From the NCBI GenBank assembly GCA_002780065.1, contig PEWQ01000043.1:1-20758 (forward strand): a stretch of 20,758 nt of DNA, in the 5' to 3' direction. Shown here one piece after another: positions 14,297 to 20,758 of the stretch (position 1 is its first letter; every line of letters starts with the position of its first letter). The notes below the pieces were generated by a model. It was not told the origin of the DNA. It saw nothing but the letters and a program-made list of their open reading frames with translations, and did not search any database. This DNA comes from Candidatus Hydrogenedentes bacterium CG07_land_8_20_14_0_80_42_17 (GTDB taxonomy: Bacteria; UBA8481). The position numbers were made by a program, and so were the translations under genes.

Positions 14297-14980
14297 TTAT
14301 AAAAGTTTATGATATAAAAATTTTGCGAATCTCGCATAGAAAGCATAAAAATCTCCGGCATTAAACTTAATGAATATTTCAGGAAATAACTTTTTGTTAT
14401 CTTTGGTAAAATTAATTCCTTCTTCCATTTGAAATGCAACTGTTGCAGGGTCATCAAATATGGCATCTTTATGTTTTGCATTTTTGTATATGGTTTCAAA
14501 ATTGCAATCTGAAAAATATTTACTAATGAAATATAAGTCTAAGTAATCTTTTATCTCTCTTCTGCTGACAACAGCACATAATTTGTTTGAAGCTATATTT
14601 GTTATGGTATCAACTGATACATAATGTTTGTTTTTAAAGTAATATTTCTGACGGTTCTCTTTTATTGATAACAAATCAATGACAAAATCAACTTTTATGT
14701 TTCTAATCAATAATGATAGAAAATTAGTGTTTTCTTTAAGTGTAATTGTTTCATTCAGCCATATCCTCTGTAATTCAAAACCGATATCGCTTAAATCAAC
14801 CTTTGCTGTTGTAAAGAGATCTATGTCATTCGATTGTCTGTGGTTTAGATAAAAAACAGAAAGAGCAGTTCCACCTGTTAGAAAAAAATTGTTTTCGATA
14901 TCCGATAGTTCCATTAATTTAACCAGCACTTTCCTCTGCATCGGAAACATATAAAACTTTTTATTTTCGTTTAATTTCAT
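14297..14980 (-). CDS. AbiEii/AbiGii-family nucleotidyltransferase (toxin-like)
   Basis: A 227-aa protein of the AbiEii family (PF08843-like), nucleotidyltransferases that act as toxins of AbiE-type abortive-infection or toxin-antitoxin systems and may block translation by modifying tRNA. Visible motifs are LTGGTALSVFYL (34-45) and RQSNDIDLF (48-56) carrying the DxD pair, a third Asp in KVDFVIDLL (96-104), and SRREIKDYLDLYFI (139-152), the conserved C-terminal K/R-x-D-Y-x-D-L motif. Length is at the short end for the family. It overlaps the upstream small gene by 20 bp, so the pair is coupled. The region is strongly AT-rich (one sampled 60-bp stretch is 30% GC, against 55% in a sampled secretin stretch), suggesting separate origin. 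All main motifs look intact. Confidence 0.85.
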   Translation of the reverse strand: MKLNENKKFYMFPMQRKVLVKLMELSDIENNFFLTGGTALSVFYLNHRQSNDIDLFTTAKVDLSDIGFELQRIWLNETITLKENTNFLSLLIRNIKVDFVIDLLSIKENRQKYYFKNKHYVSVDTITNIASNKLCAVVSRREIKDYLDLYFISKYFSDCNFETIYKNAKHKDAIFDDPATVAFQMEEGINFTKDNKKLFPEIFIKFNAGDFYAFYARFAKFLYHKLL

Positions 14981-15227
14981 TGTAAACCTGAATCATTCTT
15001 TTCCATTTTTTTAGACTGTAATCAGATAATTTCAGTAAAGGTAATAAATCAGCTATCTCGGATATGCTAAAATATTTAAATGTGTCAACAACTCTTCCAT
15101 GTTCAAGAAATCTCCCAAGCACCCATTTGTATCCGTCATTACACTTATTTTGCTTGATATATTTTTTTAAGCATTTTTCATCCGTAAACCGCGGATAATC
15201 CCAGAATACTGCATTCAAATAATCCAT
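14961..15227 (-). CDS. DUF6922-like small protein, putative antitoxin partner of AbiEii
   Basis: An 88-aa protein starting MDYLNAVFWDYPRF. The pattern FWD...aromatic, then GRFLEHGRVVDTFKYFS, then LKLSDYSLKKWKRMIQVY resembles the DUF6922 family, which commonly precedes AbiEii-type nucleotidyltransferase genes. That is recognition by memory rather than a search. It has AGGAG (15241-15237) about 9 nt before its ATG and overlaps the AbiEii gene by 20 bp, as expected for an antitoxin-first operon. It begins only 21 nt downstream of cassette repeat copy 2, so its promoter must lie in or before that repeat, unless it depends on read-through. It lacks the winged-helix length of classical AbiEi. Confidence 0.65.
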   Translation of the reverse strand: MDYLNAVFWDYPRFTDEKCLKKYIKQNKCNDGYKWVLGRFLEHGRVVDTFKYFSISEIADLLPLLKLSDYSLKKWKRMIQVYNEIKRK

Positions 15228-15248
15228 TTATAAATTCTCCTATAATAA

Positions 15249-15285
15249 GGGGTCAGGCTTGAACTTTTTTACTTTTTCAATCCTG
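15249..15285. repeat. Cassette-border repeat, copy 2 (extended to 37 bp)
   Basis: The 30-bp core (15249-15278) is identical to copies 1 and 3. A further 7 bp (AATCCTG, 15279-15285) match copy 3 only. It overlaps the hepT stop codon: the last codons of hepT (GLKK-stop) are encoded within the repeat. It separates the MntA/HepT module from the DUF6922-like/AbiEii module. Confidence 0.9.
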
Positions 15286-15607
15286 TTTCCAGTTGCTCAA
15301 GTAGTTGAGGCACATCCTCGACAGCAACTGCCCACACTTCACGTGGATCGATATTGGCATAATCATGCGTCACAATGTTGCGCATGTCTATAATGTCCCT
15401 CCAGGGAATGTCAGGATATTTTGAGCGCTCTTCATCTGACAATTTCTTCGCCGCCTCACCAATAATTTGGATATTCCGAACAACAGCGTCAAACCTCATT
15501 CTATCCGTAATGAATGATTCAAAGGTCTGGTCTTTGGCATACTCGATAATACGCGAACAACTGTCTCGAATGTCATTGAGATAAGCAATTTGGTCATGCA
15601 ACATCAA
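15269..15607 (-). CDS. hepT: HepT-family HEPN ribonuclease toxin
   Basis: A 112-aa HEPN protein of the HepT (DUF86) family, the RNase toxin of MNT/HEPN type VII toxin-antitoxin systems. The active-site motif RX4HXY is fully present as RNIVTHDY (Arg76, His81, Tyr83). In characterised systems the Tyr is AMPylated by the MntA antitoxin. The upstream helix FDAVVRNIQIIGEAAKKL is also family-typical. The gene overlaps mntA by 14 bp. Its stop codon and last residues (GLKK) are encoded within cassette repeat copy 2, so the repeat boundary runs into the toxin 3' end. The toxin looks complete and potentially active. Confidence 0.9.
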   Translation of the reverse strand: MMLHDQIAYLNDIRDSCSRIIEYAKDQTFESFITDRMRFDAVVRNIQIIGEAAKKLSDEERSKYPDIPWRDIIDMRNIVTHDYANIDPREVWAVAVEDVPQLLEQLETGLKK

Positions 15608-15893
15608 TCAAATCCTTTTCAACATAAGGCTTAAATTCGTGACGCAATGACTCTGCAAGCACAAGGTCCACTTTTCTTCCAATAAGATCTTCGAGAAGAT
15701 GAAGAAGTCCTATGTGGCGATTAAAGAATCCCTTCAATCCTCTGTCCTCAAACTCAACAAGAAAATCTACATCGCTCTCGGGTCGATCCTCGCCTCGCGC
15801 AATAGATCCGAAAAGGGCAAGGCGCTTCACACCGAATTTGTCAATATCAGTGCGATGAGCACGAATTATCTCTATTATCTGGTCACGTATCAT
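15594..15893 (-). CDS. mntA: MntA-family minimal nucleotidyltransferase antitoxin
   Basis: A 99-aa minimal nucleotidyltransferase with perfect GSX10DXD: LFGSIARGEDRPESDVDFLV (Gly29-Ser30, Asp41/Asp43) and a third acidic residue in KVDLVLAE (Asp76). This is the AMP-transferring antitoxin that neutralises HepT. It precedes hepT with a 14-bp overlap, the standard order. Its ATG is 10 nt downstream of repeat copy 3 with no clear Shine-Dalgarno, so the repeat occupies what would be its promoter/leader. GC content is close to that of the pilus genes, unlike the neighbouring AbiEii cassette. Confidence 0.9.
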   Translation of the reverse strand: MIRDQIIEIIRAHRTDIDKFGVKRLALFGSIARGEDRPESDVDFLVEFEDRGLKGFFNRHIGLLHLLEDLIGRKVDLVLAESLRHEFKPYVEKDLIDVA

Positions 15894-15903
15894 AATCTTT
15901 TTT

Positions 15904-15940
15904 GGGGTCAGGCTTGAACTTTTTTACTTTTTCAATCCTG
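15904..15940. repeat. Cassette-border repeat, copy 3 (extended to 37 bp)
   Basis: The 30-bp core (15904-15933) plus AATCCTG (15934-15940) is identical to copy 2. In the minus frame it reads SGLKK-stop, the same tail as hepT, which suggests a relic of another cassette's 3' end. It sits between the minisatellite and mntA. Confidence 0.9.
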
Positions 15941-15949
15941 ACGCATAAA

Positions 15950-16076
15950 GCACAGGCGAGGCGTCCATTAACGCGAAGCCGTCCATTGACGAGAGGCCGT
16001 CCATTGACGCGAGGCGTCCATTGACGCGAAGCCGTCCATTGACGCGAAGCCGTCCATTGACGCGAAGTGCCTGTGC
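15950..16076. repeat. 18-bp minisatellite bounded by an 8-bp inverted repeat
   Basis: Six contiguous units of consensus GTCCATTGACGCGAAGCC run from 15963 to 16069 (18, 18, 17, 18, 18, 18 bp). Units 4 and 5 are identical and the others differ at one to three positions. The array is bounded by GCACAGGC (15950-15957) and its complement GCCTGTGC (16069-16076). Each unit with its preceding C contains CGTCCATTGACG, able to form a 4-bp stem with loop CATT. There are no spacers, so it is not a CRISPR array. Translated it gives SRQWTA-type repeats with no sign of being a real protein. Confidence 0.9.
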
Positions 16077-16114
16077 CTCCAAAGTGTGAGCGCTTTTGTC
16101 TCAATAACCAGCGG

Positions 16115-19100
16115 CTACTTTGCCGTTATTTTGCCGCGTATCTTCGCCAATAATTCAGGAGTAAATGTCGGGACGTCCAGAAGCTCATCTAAATTCGAAA
16201 ACTTTCCGTAGCTCGCTCTGTATGCGATCAACAGCTTTATATTCTGCGTCGAAAGTTCCGGAATATTTTTCAGTTCAGCTTCAGTCGCGGAATTTATATC
16301 TATCTTCGCAGAGGTTGAAACAGCAGGCGCCGAAGGCAAAGGAGAAGTTCGAGATGAATATGGCGGCGGTGGCGCAGTCGCCTCTGAACTTCCGCCAACA
16401 GTCAAACGGTCTCGTATCTTCGCCAAAAGTTCCGGAGTAATTCCCGGCACCTGAAGCAGATCGTCAACCGATGAAAAATTCCCATAGCTCTTTCTGTACG
16501 CAACAATAAGTTTCACGTTCTGAATTGTGAGGTCTGAAACGGTCAGTAACTGCGCCTCTGATGCAGTGTTGATGTTGACTCGACCTACGCTTGAATAAGT
16601 CGGCTGTGTCTGAGGAGTCGGTGCCGAATACGGCTGATTTACAGTAGCAGGAGCCGCAGTGCTTATTGAAGTAGGTTCGCTTGATACTGTGACATACTCT
16701 CGAATCTTTCCGTAAAGATCCGCAGTAATGCCAGGAACATCTATCAGTTGATCAGTTGTCTGAAAATTTCCGTACGTATTTCTGTACGCAGTAATCATTC
16801 TGGCATGATGATCCAAAATTCCCGGAACCGTCTTCAATTGCTCGATTGTTGCAGTATTCAAATTTACTTTACTAGAAGTCGTTGCGGCAGGCGTCGCAAC
16901 AGCCGGCTGAGCATTGACAGAAGAAGTCGGTTGAGGAGTAGGCGGAACCGCAGGCTGAGGTAAAGGCGCATTTAAATTCGATACAGGAGAAACCCGCAGA
17001 TAAGGATTAACTTTATCCAAAATTCCAGGATTCATTCCCGGCACTTGAAGCAGATCACTCGTCTTCTCAAATTTTCCGTTCTGGTCGCGATACTTCACAA
17101 TAAGCTCCGCAATGTGCGCAGGCATTCCAGGAACAGTTCTCAATTCAGCGGCCGTAGCACTGTTAATGTCGAAAGAAGTTAGCGAACCCAAGAAAGGCGG
17201 CTGAACCGTGGGTTCTTGAACCGTGGGTTCTTGAACCGGGGGTTCTTGAACCGTGGGTTCTAATGTCGAAGGCGCAGGTTGAATCGGAGCAGGGGTATTC
17301 GAAGGCGCAGGTTGAATCGGAGCAGGGGTATTCGAAGGTGCGGTAAAAGTCGGAGCAATAGTCGTTGACGCAGGAGGAGTCGTAGGTGTCGTTTCAGGAG
17401 CAGGCGCAATTCTCGTTTGCGATTCTTCAGTCGCACCAAATTCCCGAGCACCGTCAACTCCGACTACATAGTTGCTCCGCTCAAACGCCTGTCTCCTCAT
17501 CGCGGCTCTCCTCTGAGGATTATTTACAAGCCAGCGGCGCCCCGACCAATCTGCCGGGAAACTGACAAGATATTTATACCGATTGATCTCCTCCTCCATC
17601 TGGAGTTCTTGAGTTGATGGATAAATTATTCGAGGTGAAATCAAAATCAAAACTTCGCTATTCACTTCACTCTTCGTTGTGTTTTGGAAGAGCTTTCCGA
17701 TTCCGGGGATGTCTCCGAGCAAAGGAACTTTTACGACTCCATCAGAAACATTCTTAGTTATGAGTCCTCCAAGAATTAAAGTCTGACCGTCAATTACATC
17801 AACATTAGTTGTGACAGTGCGGTTCTGAACATTCAAAGGAGCATTGGCCACACGCTGACCGAGGTCAGAACCAATCACAACCGAAACATCCATTCTGACG
17901 TTGTCGGAGCCGCGCGCCACGCTCGGAGTAATCGTAAGCGTTGCCGGCACAGTCTGCGAAGTCCAATTAGTCGAAGTTGATGATGCTCCGCCTGACGTTG
18001 TAGTTGTCTGTTGAGGATAGTAAACAATCCTGCCAACATCTACAGTTGCTTGCTTGTTGCTTCTAGTGACAAGTTTCGGAGCGGATACAACCCGAGCATC
18101 AGCATTGCTGACCAACGCACTCACAGTCATCTGTAGATTATTTCGAGCAATTCCCAATGACAAACCATTTCCGTCAAAAGAAGCCTGAGCTCCACCGTAA
18201 TCCGGCGCAGTATACGGGCTGTAAGGCAAAATGCTTATTGCAGAAAGATCGGGTCTGAATCCCCAAGTAAATCCGAGGTTCTTCTGATCATTCAATACGA
18301 CCTCGACAACTGCGGCTTCAATCAGCACTTGCGGCGTCGGCTGGTCTAAATCATCAATCATCTTCAATGCGCTCTGTATCTGCTCAAAAGAGCCCTGCAT
18401 CATGACTGCATTCATCTGATCATCGAACCCAATATTATTGTCTGCTAACTGAGTATGCCGTACTATCGCCGCTTGCAATTTATCGATATTGCTCGGGTCG
18501 TAATATCTCAGCGGCCTAATTGCAGAATGCAGCTTCTTGTCAAGCGCAGAGACGAACTGATCAATCTCATTGAGAACTATCGAATCCGCGGAGATCGAAA
18601 GCGAATTCAATTCTGTTATCTCAACAACCTGCGCTTCAGGATAAAATTCTTTGAGAGCGGAAGTAATCGAAGTAAGTTCGACATTTTTTATTGGAACAAG
18701 ATGAATTCTTCTGGAGTCGATCTGGCGGATCATTTCAAGAGCTTCAGCCACACCTTCTTCACTACCGAGAAGAACTATTCCAATGCCGTTCGGCAATTGA
18801 GTCGCCTGAACCGAGCCGAAGAGCGTAGTAACCAGAGACTGCGCTTCCGCCGCGGAAATTCGCGCAAGCGGCACAATCTTCCACATCAATCCATTCTCTA
18901 TCTGCGACAGCAATTTTTCCGCACCGTCGAGACTCTCCTTCGTTCCTTGCGCGGTGAGAATATTTCCATTCGAAATAGTCTGCACAGAGACATTTGGATA
19001 AAACGCAGTGACTATTGCCGAAGCATCAGCAGTATTCATTCTGCCGTATTTCAAAACTCGAACGTCGCCGGTGACGTCCATCTTCTTCACAAAACTCAAA

Positions 19101-20758
19101 GCTTCATCAATACGTTTCGGCTCACCGTAAAGCATCAAAATATCAGAACCAAAAGCAGTTCCAGTAACACTCGTCACTCCAACTGAAGGCATAAACGTCT
19201 GAAGCGGAACTGTAAGCTCATCGGCTTTTCTGTAAACCGGTCTGTAAATGACAACCTTGCCGGAAGTATCGAGCTCATCCCAAAGATTCGCGAGTTCATT
19301 CAATCTGTGAATTGCTCCGCGCACCAAAACTTTTTCAAAGCCCTGAGAGCCAACAGTTGTAGTCTGAAGATCAGGATAGATCGAAGTAATTGTATTTACG
19401 AGATCAGTAATGGAACTAAGATGACTAGCTTGGAAAACACGATACGGAGTAATTGTGTCGAACTCGGCAATCGACTTTTCGATAAGGTCGAAAGCATCCG
19501 AAGAGTGAGAAAATACCAGAAGCTGACTACGAGGAGCATACGGCGGAGCCATCGCAATGATGTCCTGCGACCACTGCGGCCATAAAAGAGCCAATTCGGA
19601 TTTAATCTCACTTACCGTTCGATACTTAACTGTAATAAATTTCCAGAAAGGCTTGTCAGGTCTGTGATGATCGCGATACAGCTCGTCAATATTCTTGAAG
19701 TAATTCGCTACCCTATCGAGGTCAGCTCGGGTTCCCCACATTCCAACAACATTTCCCTGAATAACCCAATAATGAGCTATAAGATTTCCTGTGACGGTAA
19801 ATGTTTTCGCTTCTTCAGAAAGATTGATTCCGCCCGCCTGTCCCTGCCAAATTCCGGAAAGCGGCGCCCATTTGAAGATATACGAATCAAAAACAATTAC
19901 GTCTTCATCGATCTTTTTAAATGTTTCTTCAACTTTAGAGAGCTGATCAGGCGCTCCCTGAACAAGAATAGCCTGAAAACCTCTCTCTCCAGTCACAGTG
20001 CTGAACTTAATTCCAGGGAAAAGTTCAACAAGAGCTGTCTGCAAATTTTCAGCAGTCTGATGCTTTGGTTTTAGAACAATCCTATCGCTGGTTTTTTCCA
20101 GTTGCTTCAAAATCGCATCGATCTCATCGAGCACAGACTGATCCGCAAGCACAATCAAAGCATTTACATCATCCATAACAATCATAGAATTGGTTAATCC
20201 AGGATAAAGCGTGGTAATTAAAGTGGTAAGATTATCAGCCGAGATAACAGGATTCGTAAATATTCTATATGGAGAAAATGCAAATTCAACGCGATCCAAC
20301 ATTGGAATAACGCGTTTAATCCGCTCCCACGTGGCAGAATAAGCCCAAATCATTATTTTAGAATCTGTGGAATTCACATACATCATTTCGCCAACTCGAT
20401 TGTTTTGGTTCATGACATTGTCGCGTAACCACTTACCAACTATAGTTGCCGGCGATTTCTTGAGTTCTATCTTATAGAATTGAAGTTCTCTCTGCCCTGC
20501 AAAAGTATCGTTGTCAAATGACCTAATCAGTTCTTCAATCTGAACATGCTCTCTTGTAGTTGCAAAAGCAATTAAAGACTTCAAAGAGTCTTCAGCAACA
20601 GAACGAATAAGCTGAACATTCCTGCCCACTTTTATAGTTCTTCCGGTTGAAGGATCCACGTATTCCTGAATCTCATATCTCACTTCATCAATTGTATTGC
20701 GAATTAAATCTACAAGCTGAGAAGGAAGAAGGTATTGTAAATAATAAACCTTAACGTA
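16115..20758 (-). CDS. Very large secretin with tandem N-modules and four C-terminal ComEA-like HhH domains (partial, 5' end outside window)
   Basis: Outer-membrane channel of the PilQ/GspD family. The frame stays open to the window edge: upstream of the GTG at 20683 it reads VKVYYLQYLLPSQLVDLI, itself part of an N-module, so the true start lies outside. Numbered from that GTG (1522 aa): about a dozen repeated secretin N-type modules cover 1-781, for example YRIFTNPVISADNLTTLI and YRVFQASHLSSITDLVNT. The secretin core is about 785-1023 (QVLIEAAVVEVVLNDQKNLG, then VPLLGDIPGIGKLFQ and LILISPRIIYP). A Pro/Thr linker with tandem repeats spans about 1090-1165. Four HhH domains lie at about 1171-1232, 1272-1333, 1368-1428 and 1460-1522 (VNLNTATIEQLKTVPGI type). 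Ordinary secretins are about 600-800 aa with far fewer N-modules and no HhH. It probably gates the pilus and may bind DNA. Confidence 0.92.
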   Translation of the reverse strand, partial: YVKVYYLQYLLPSQLVDLIRNTIDEVRYEIQEYVDPSTGRTIKVGRNVQLIRSVAEDSLKSLIAFATTREHVQIEELIRSFDNDTFAGQRELQFYKIELKKSPATIVGKWLRDNVMNQNNRVGEMMYVNSTDSKIMIWAYSATWERIKRVIPMLDRVEFAFSPYRIFTNPVISADNLTTLITTLYPGLTNSMIVMDDVNALIVLADQSVLDEIDAILKQLEKTSDRIVLKPKHQTAENLQTALVELFPGIKFSTVTGERGFQAILVQGAPDQLSKVEETFKKIDEDVIVFDSYIFKWAPLSGIWQGQAGGINLSEEAKTFTVTGNLIAHYWVIQGNVVGMWGTRADLDRVANYFKNIDELYRDHHRPDKPFWKFITVKYRTVSEIKSELALLWPQWSQDIIAMAPPYAPRSQLLVFSHSSDAFDLIEKSIAEFDTITPYRVFQASHLSSITDLVNTITSIYPDLQTTTVGSQGFEKVLVRGAIHRLNELANLWDELDTSGKVVIYRPVYRKADELTVPLQTFMPSVGVTSVTGTAFGSDILMLYGEPKRIDEALSFVKKMDVTGDVRVLKYGRMNTADASAIVTAFYPNVSVQTISNGNILTAQGTKESLDGAEKLLSQIENGLMWKIVPLARISAAEAQSLVTTLFGSVQATQLPNGIGIVLLGSEEGVAEALEMIRQIDSRRIHLVPIKNVELTSITSALKEFYPEAQVVEITELNSLSISADSIVLNEIDQFVSALDKKLHSAIRPLRYYDPSNIDKLQAAIVRHTQLADNNIGFDDQMNAVMMQGSFEQIQSALKMIDDLDQPTPQVLIEAAVVEVVLNDQKNLGFTWGFRPDLSAISILPYSPYTAPDYGGAQASFDGNGLSLGIARNNLQMTVSALVSNADARVVSAPKLVTRSNKQATVDVGRIVYYPQQTTTTSGGASSTSTNWTSQTVPATLTITPSVARGSDNVRMDVSVVIGSDLGQRVANAPLNVQNRTVTTNVDVIDGQTLILGGLITKNVSDGVVKVPLLGDIPGIGKLFQNTTKSEVNSEVLILISPRIIYPSTQELQMEEEINRYKYLVSFPADWSGRRWLVNNPQRRAAMRRQAFERSNYVVGVDGAREFGATEESQTRIAPAPETTPTTPPASTTIAPTFTAPSNTPAPIQPAPSNTPAPIQPAPSTLEPTVQEPPVQEPTVQEPTVQPPFLGSLTSFDINSATAAELRTVPGMPAHIAELIVKYRDQNGKFEKTSDLLQVPGMNPGILDKVNPYLRVSPVSNLNAPLPQPAVPPTPQPTSSVNAQPAVATPAATTSSKVNLNTATIEQLKTVPGILDHHARMITAYRNTYGNFQTTDQLIDVPGITADLYGKIREYVTVSSEPTSISTAAPATVNQPYSAPTPQTQPTYSSVGRVNINTASEAQLLTVSDLTIQNVKLIVAYRKSYGNFSSVDDLLQVPGITPELLAKIRDRLTVGGSSEATAPPPPYSSRTSPLPSAPAVSTSAKIDINSATEAELKNIPELSTQNIKLLIAYRASYGKFSNLDELLDVPTFTPELLAKIRGKITAK
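17201..17260. repeat. 15-bp tandem repeat in the secretin linker
   Basis: About four units of TTCTTGAACCGTGGG (one with GGGGG variation) encode repeated EPTVQ/EPPVQ. It is an in-frame length-variable linker between the secretin core and the HhH domains. Confidence 0.85.
17266..17331. repeat. 33-bp perfect tandem duplication in the secretin linker
   Basis: Two adjacent identical 33-bp units (17266-17298 and 17299-17331) encode NTPAPIQPAPS twice. The identity at every base implies a recent duplication. Confidence 0.9.

Noticed and set aside
14263-14499. 78-aa minus-strand open frame overlapping the end of the AbiEii gene
   Set aside because: Out-of-frame shadow of the AbiEii gene; its end in the border repeat is a by-product of the repeat carrying a stop.
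14243-15940. Composite transposon or IS element
   Set aside because: No transposase gene and no terminal inverted repeats; the repeats are direct and 30-37 bp only.
15963-16069. Possible CRISPR array
   Set aside because: Units of 17-18 bp are contiguous with no spacers, and there are no cas genes.
15883-16104. 73-aa open frame with SRQWTA repeats on the minus strand
   Set aside because: It is only the minisatellite and border repeat read through in one frame; no start context and no family pattern. Reported as a repeat instead.
18455-19186. 243-aa plus-strand open frame
   Set aside because: It is antisense to the secretin, basic and low in recognisable domains; a shadow of the well-supported minus-strand frame.
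20681-20683. GTG as the start of the secretin
   Set aside because: The frame stays open upstream to the window edge and the upstream codons continue a secretin N-module, so the GTG is internal.

Overview
The window carries one long, same-strand (minus) gene cluster for a type IV pilus / type II secretion-like machine from a diderm (outer-membrane) bacterium. The evidence is a secretin, a PorV/UPF0164-type outer-membrane barrel, four pseudopilins, two PilB/GspE-type assembly ATPases, a PilT-type ATPase and a PilC/GspF platform protein. Base composition is moderate to AT-rich. The combination of a PorV barrel, mixed T4P/T2SS parts and many palindromic repeats would fit a deep-branching environmental lineage (Riflebacteria-like or similar), but I cannot place it reliably.

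Layout in the direction of transcription, from high to low coordinates. (1) 20758-16115: a very large secretin, open at the right edge. It has about a dozen tandem N-type modules, the secretin core, a Pro/Thr-rich linker and four ComEA-like helix-hairpin-helix (HhH) domains. (2) 16076-15950: an 18-bp minisatellite bounded by an inverted repeat. (3) 15933-14243: two small toxin-antitoxin-like modules, MntA/HepT and DUF6922-like/AbiEii. They are separated and bounded by three same-orientation copies of a 30-37 bp repeat. (4) 14160-8975: gspH-, gspI-, gspJ- and gspK-like pseudopilin genes with overlapping ends. The GspK-like protein is 1119 aa and contains lamin-tail-like domains. (5) 8804-6963: a PorV-type barrel with C-terminal FlgO/CsgG-like domains. 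(6) 6896-5992: a second nucleotidyltransferase/HEPN pair, AT-rich. (7) 5850-58: two pilB/gspE paralogues, pilT and pilC, separated by only 2-4 nt.

Working model: the pseudopilins form a filament-tip complex. The two extension ATPases and PilT drive assembly and retraction on the PilC platform. The secretin is the outer-membrane gate, and the PorV-like protein is an accessory outer-membrane component. HhH modules on the secretin and lamin-tail modules on the tip pseudopilin suggest, as inference only, a role with nucleic acid or large surface ligands, for example DNA uptake. The major pilin, prepilin peptidase and PilM/N/O equivalents are not in the window.

The main points of interest are the secretin-HhH fusion, the giant tip pseudopilin, the repeat-delimited TA cassettes and the REP-like palindromes inserted into coding sequence.
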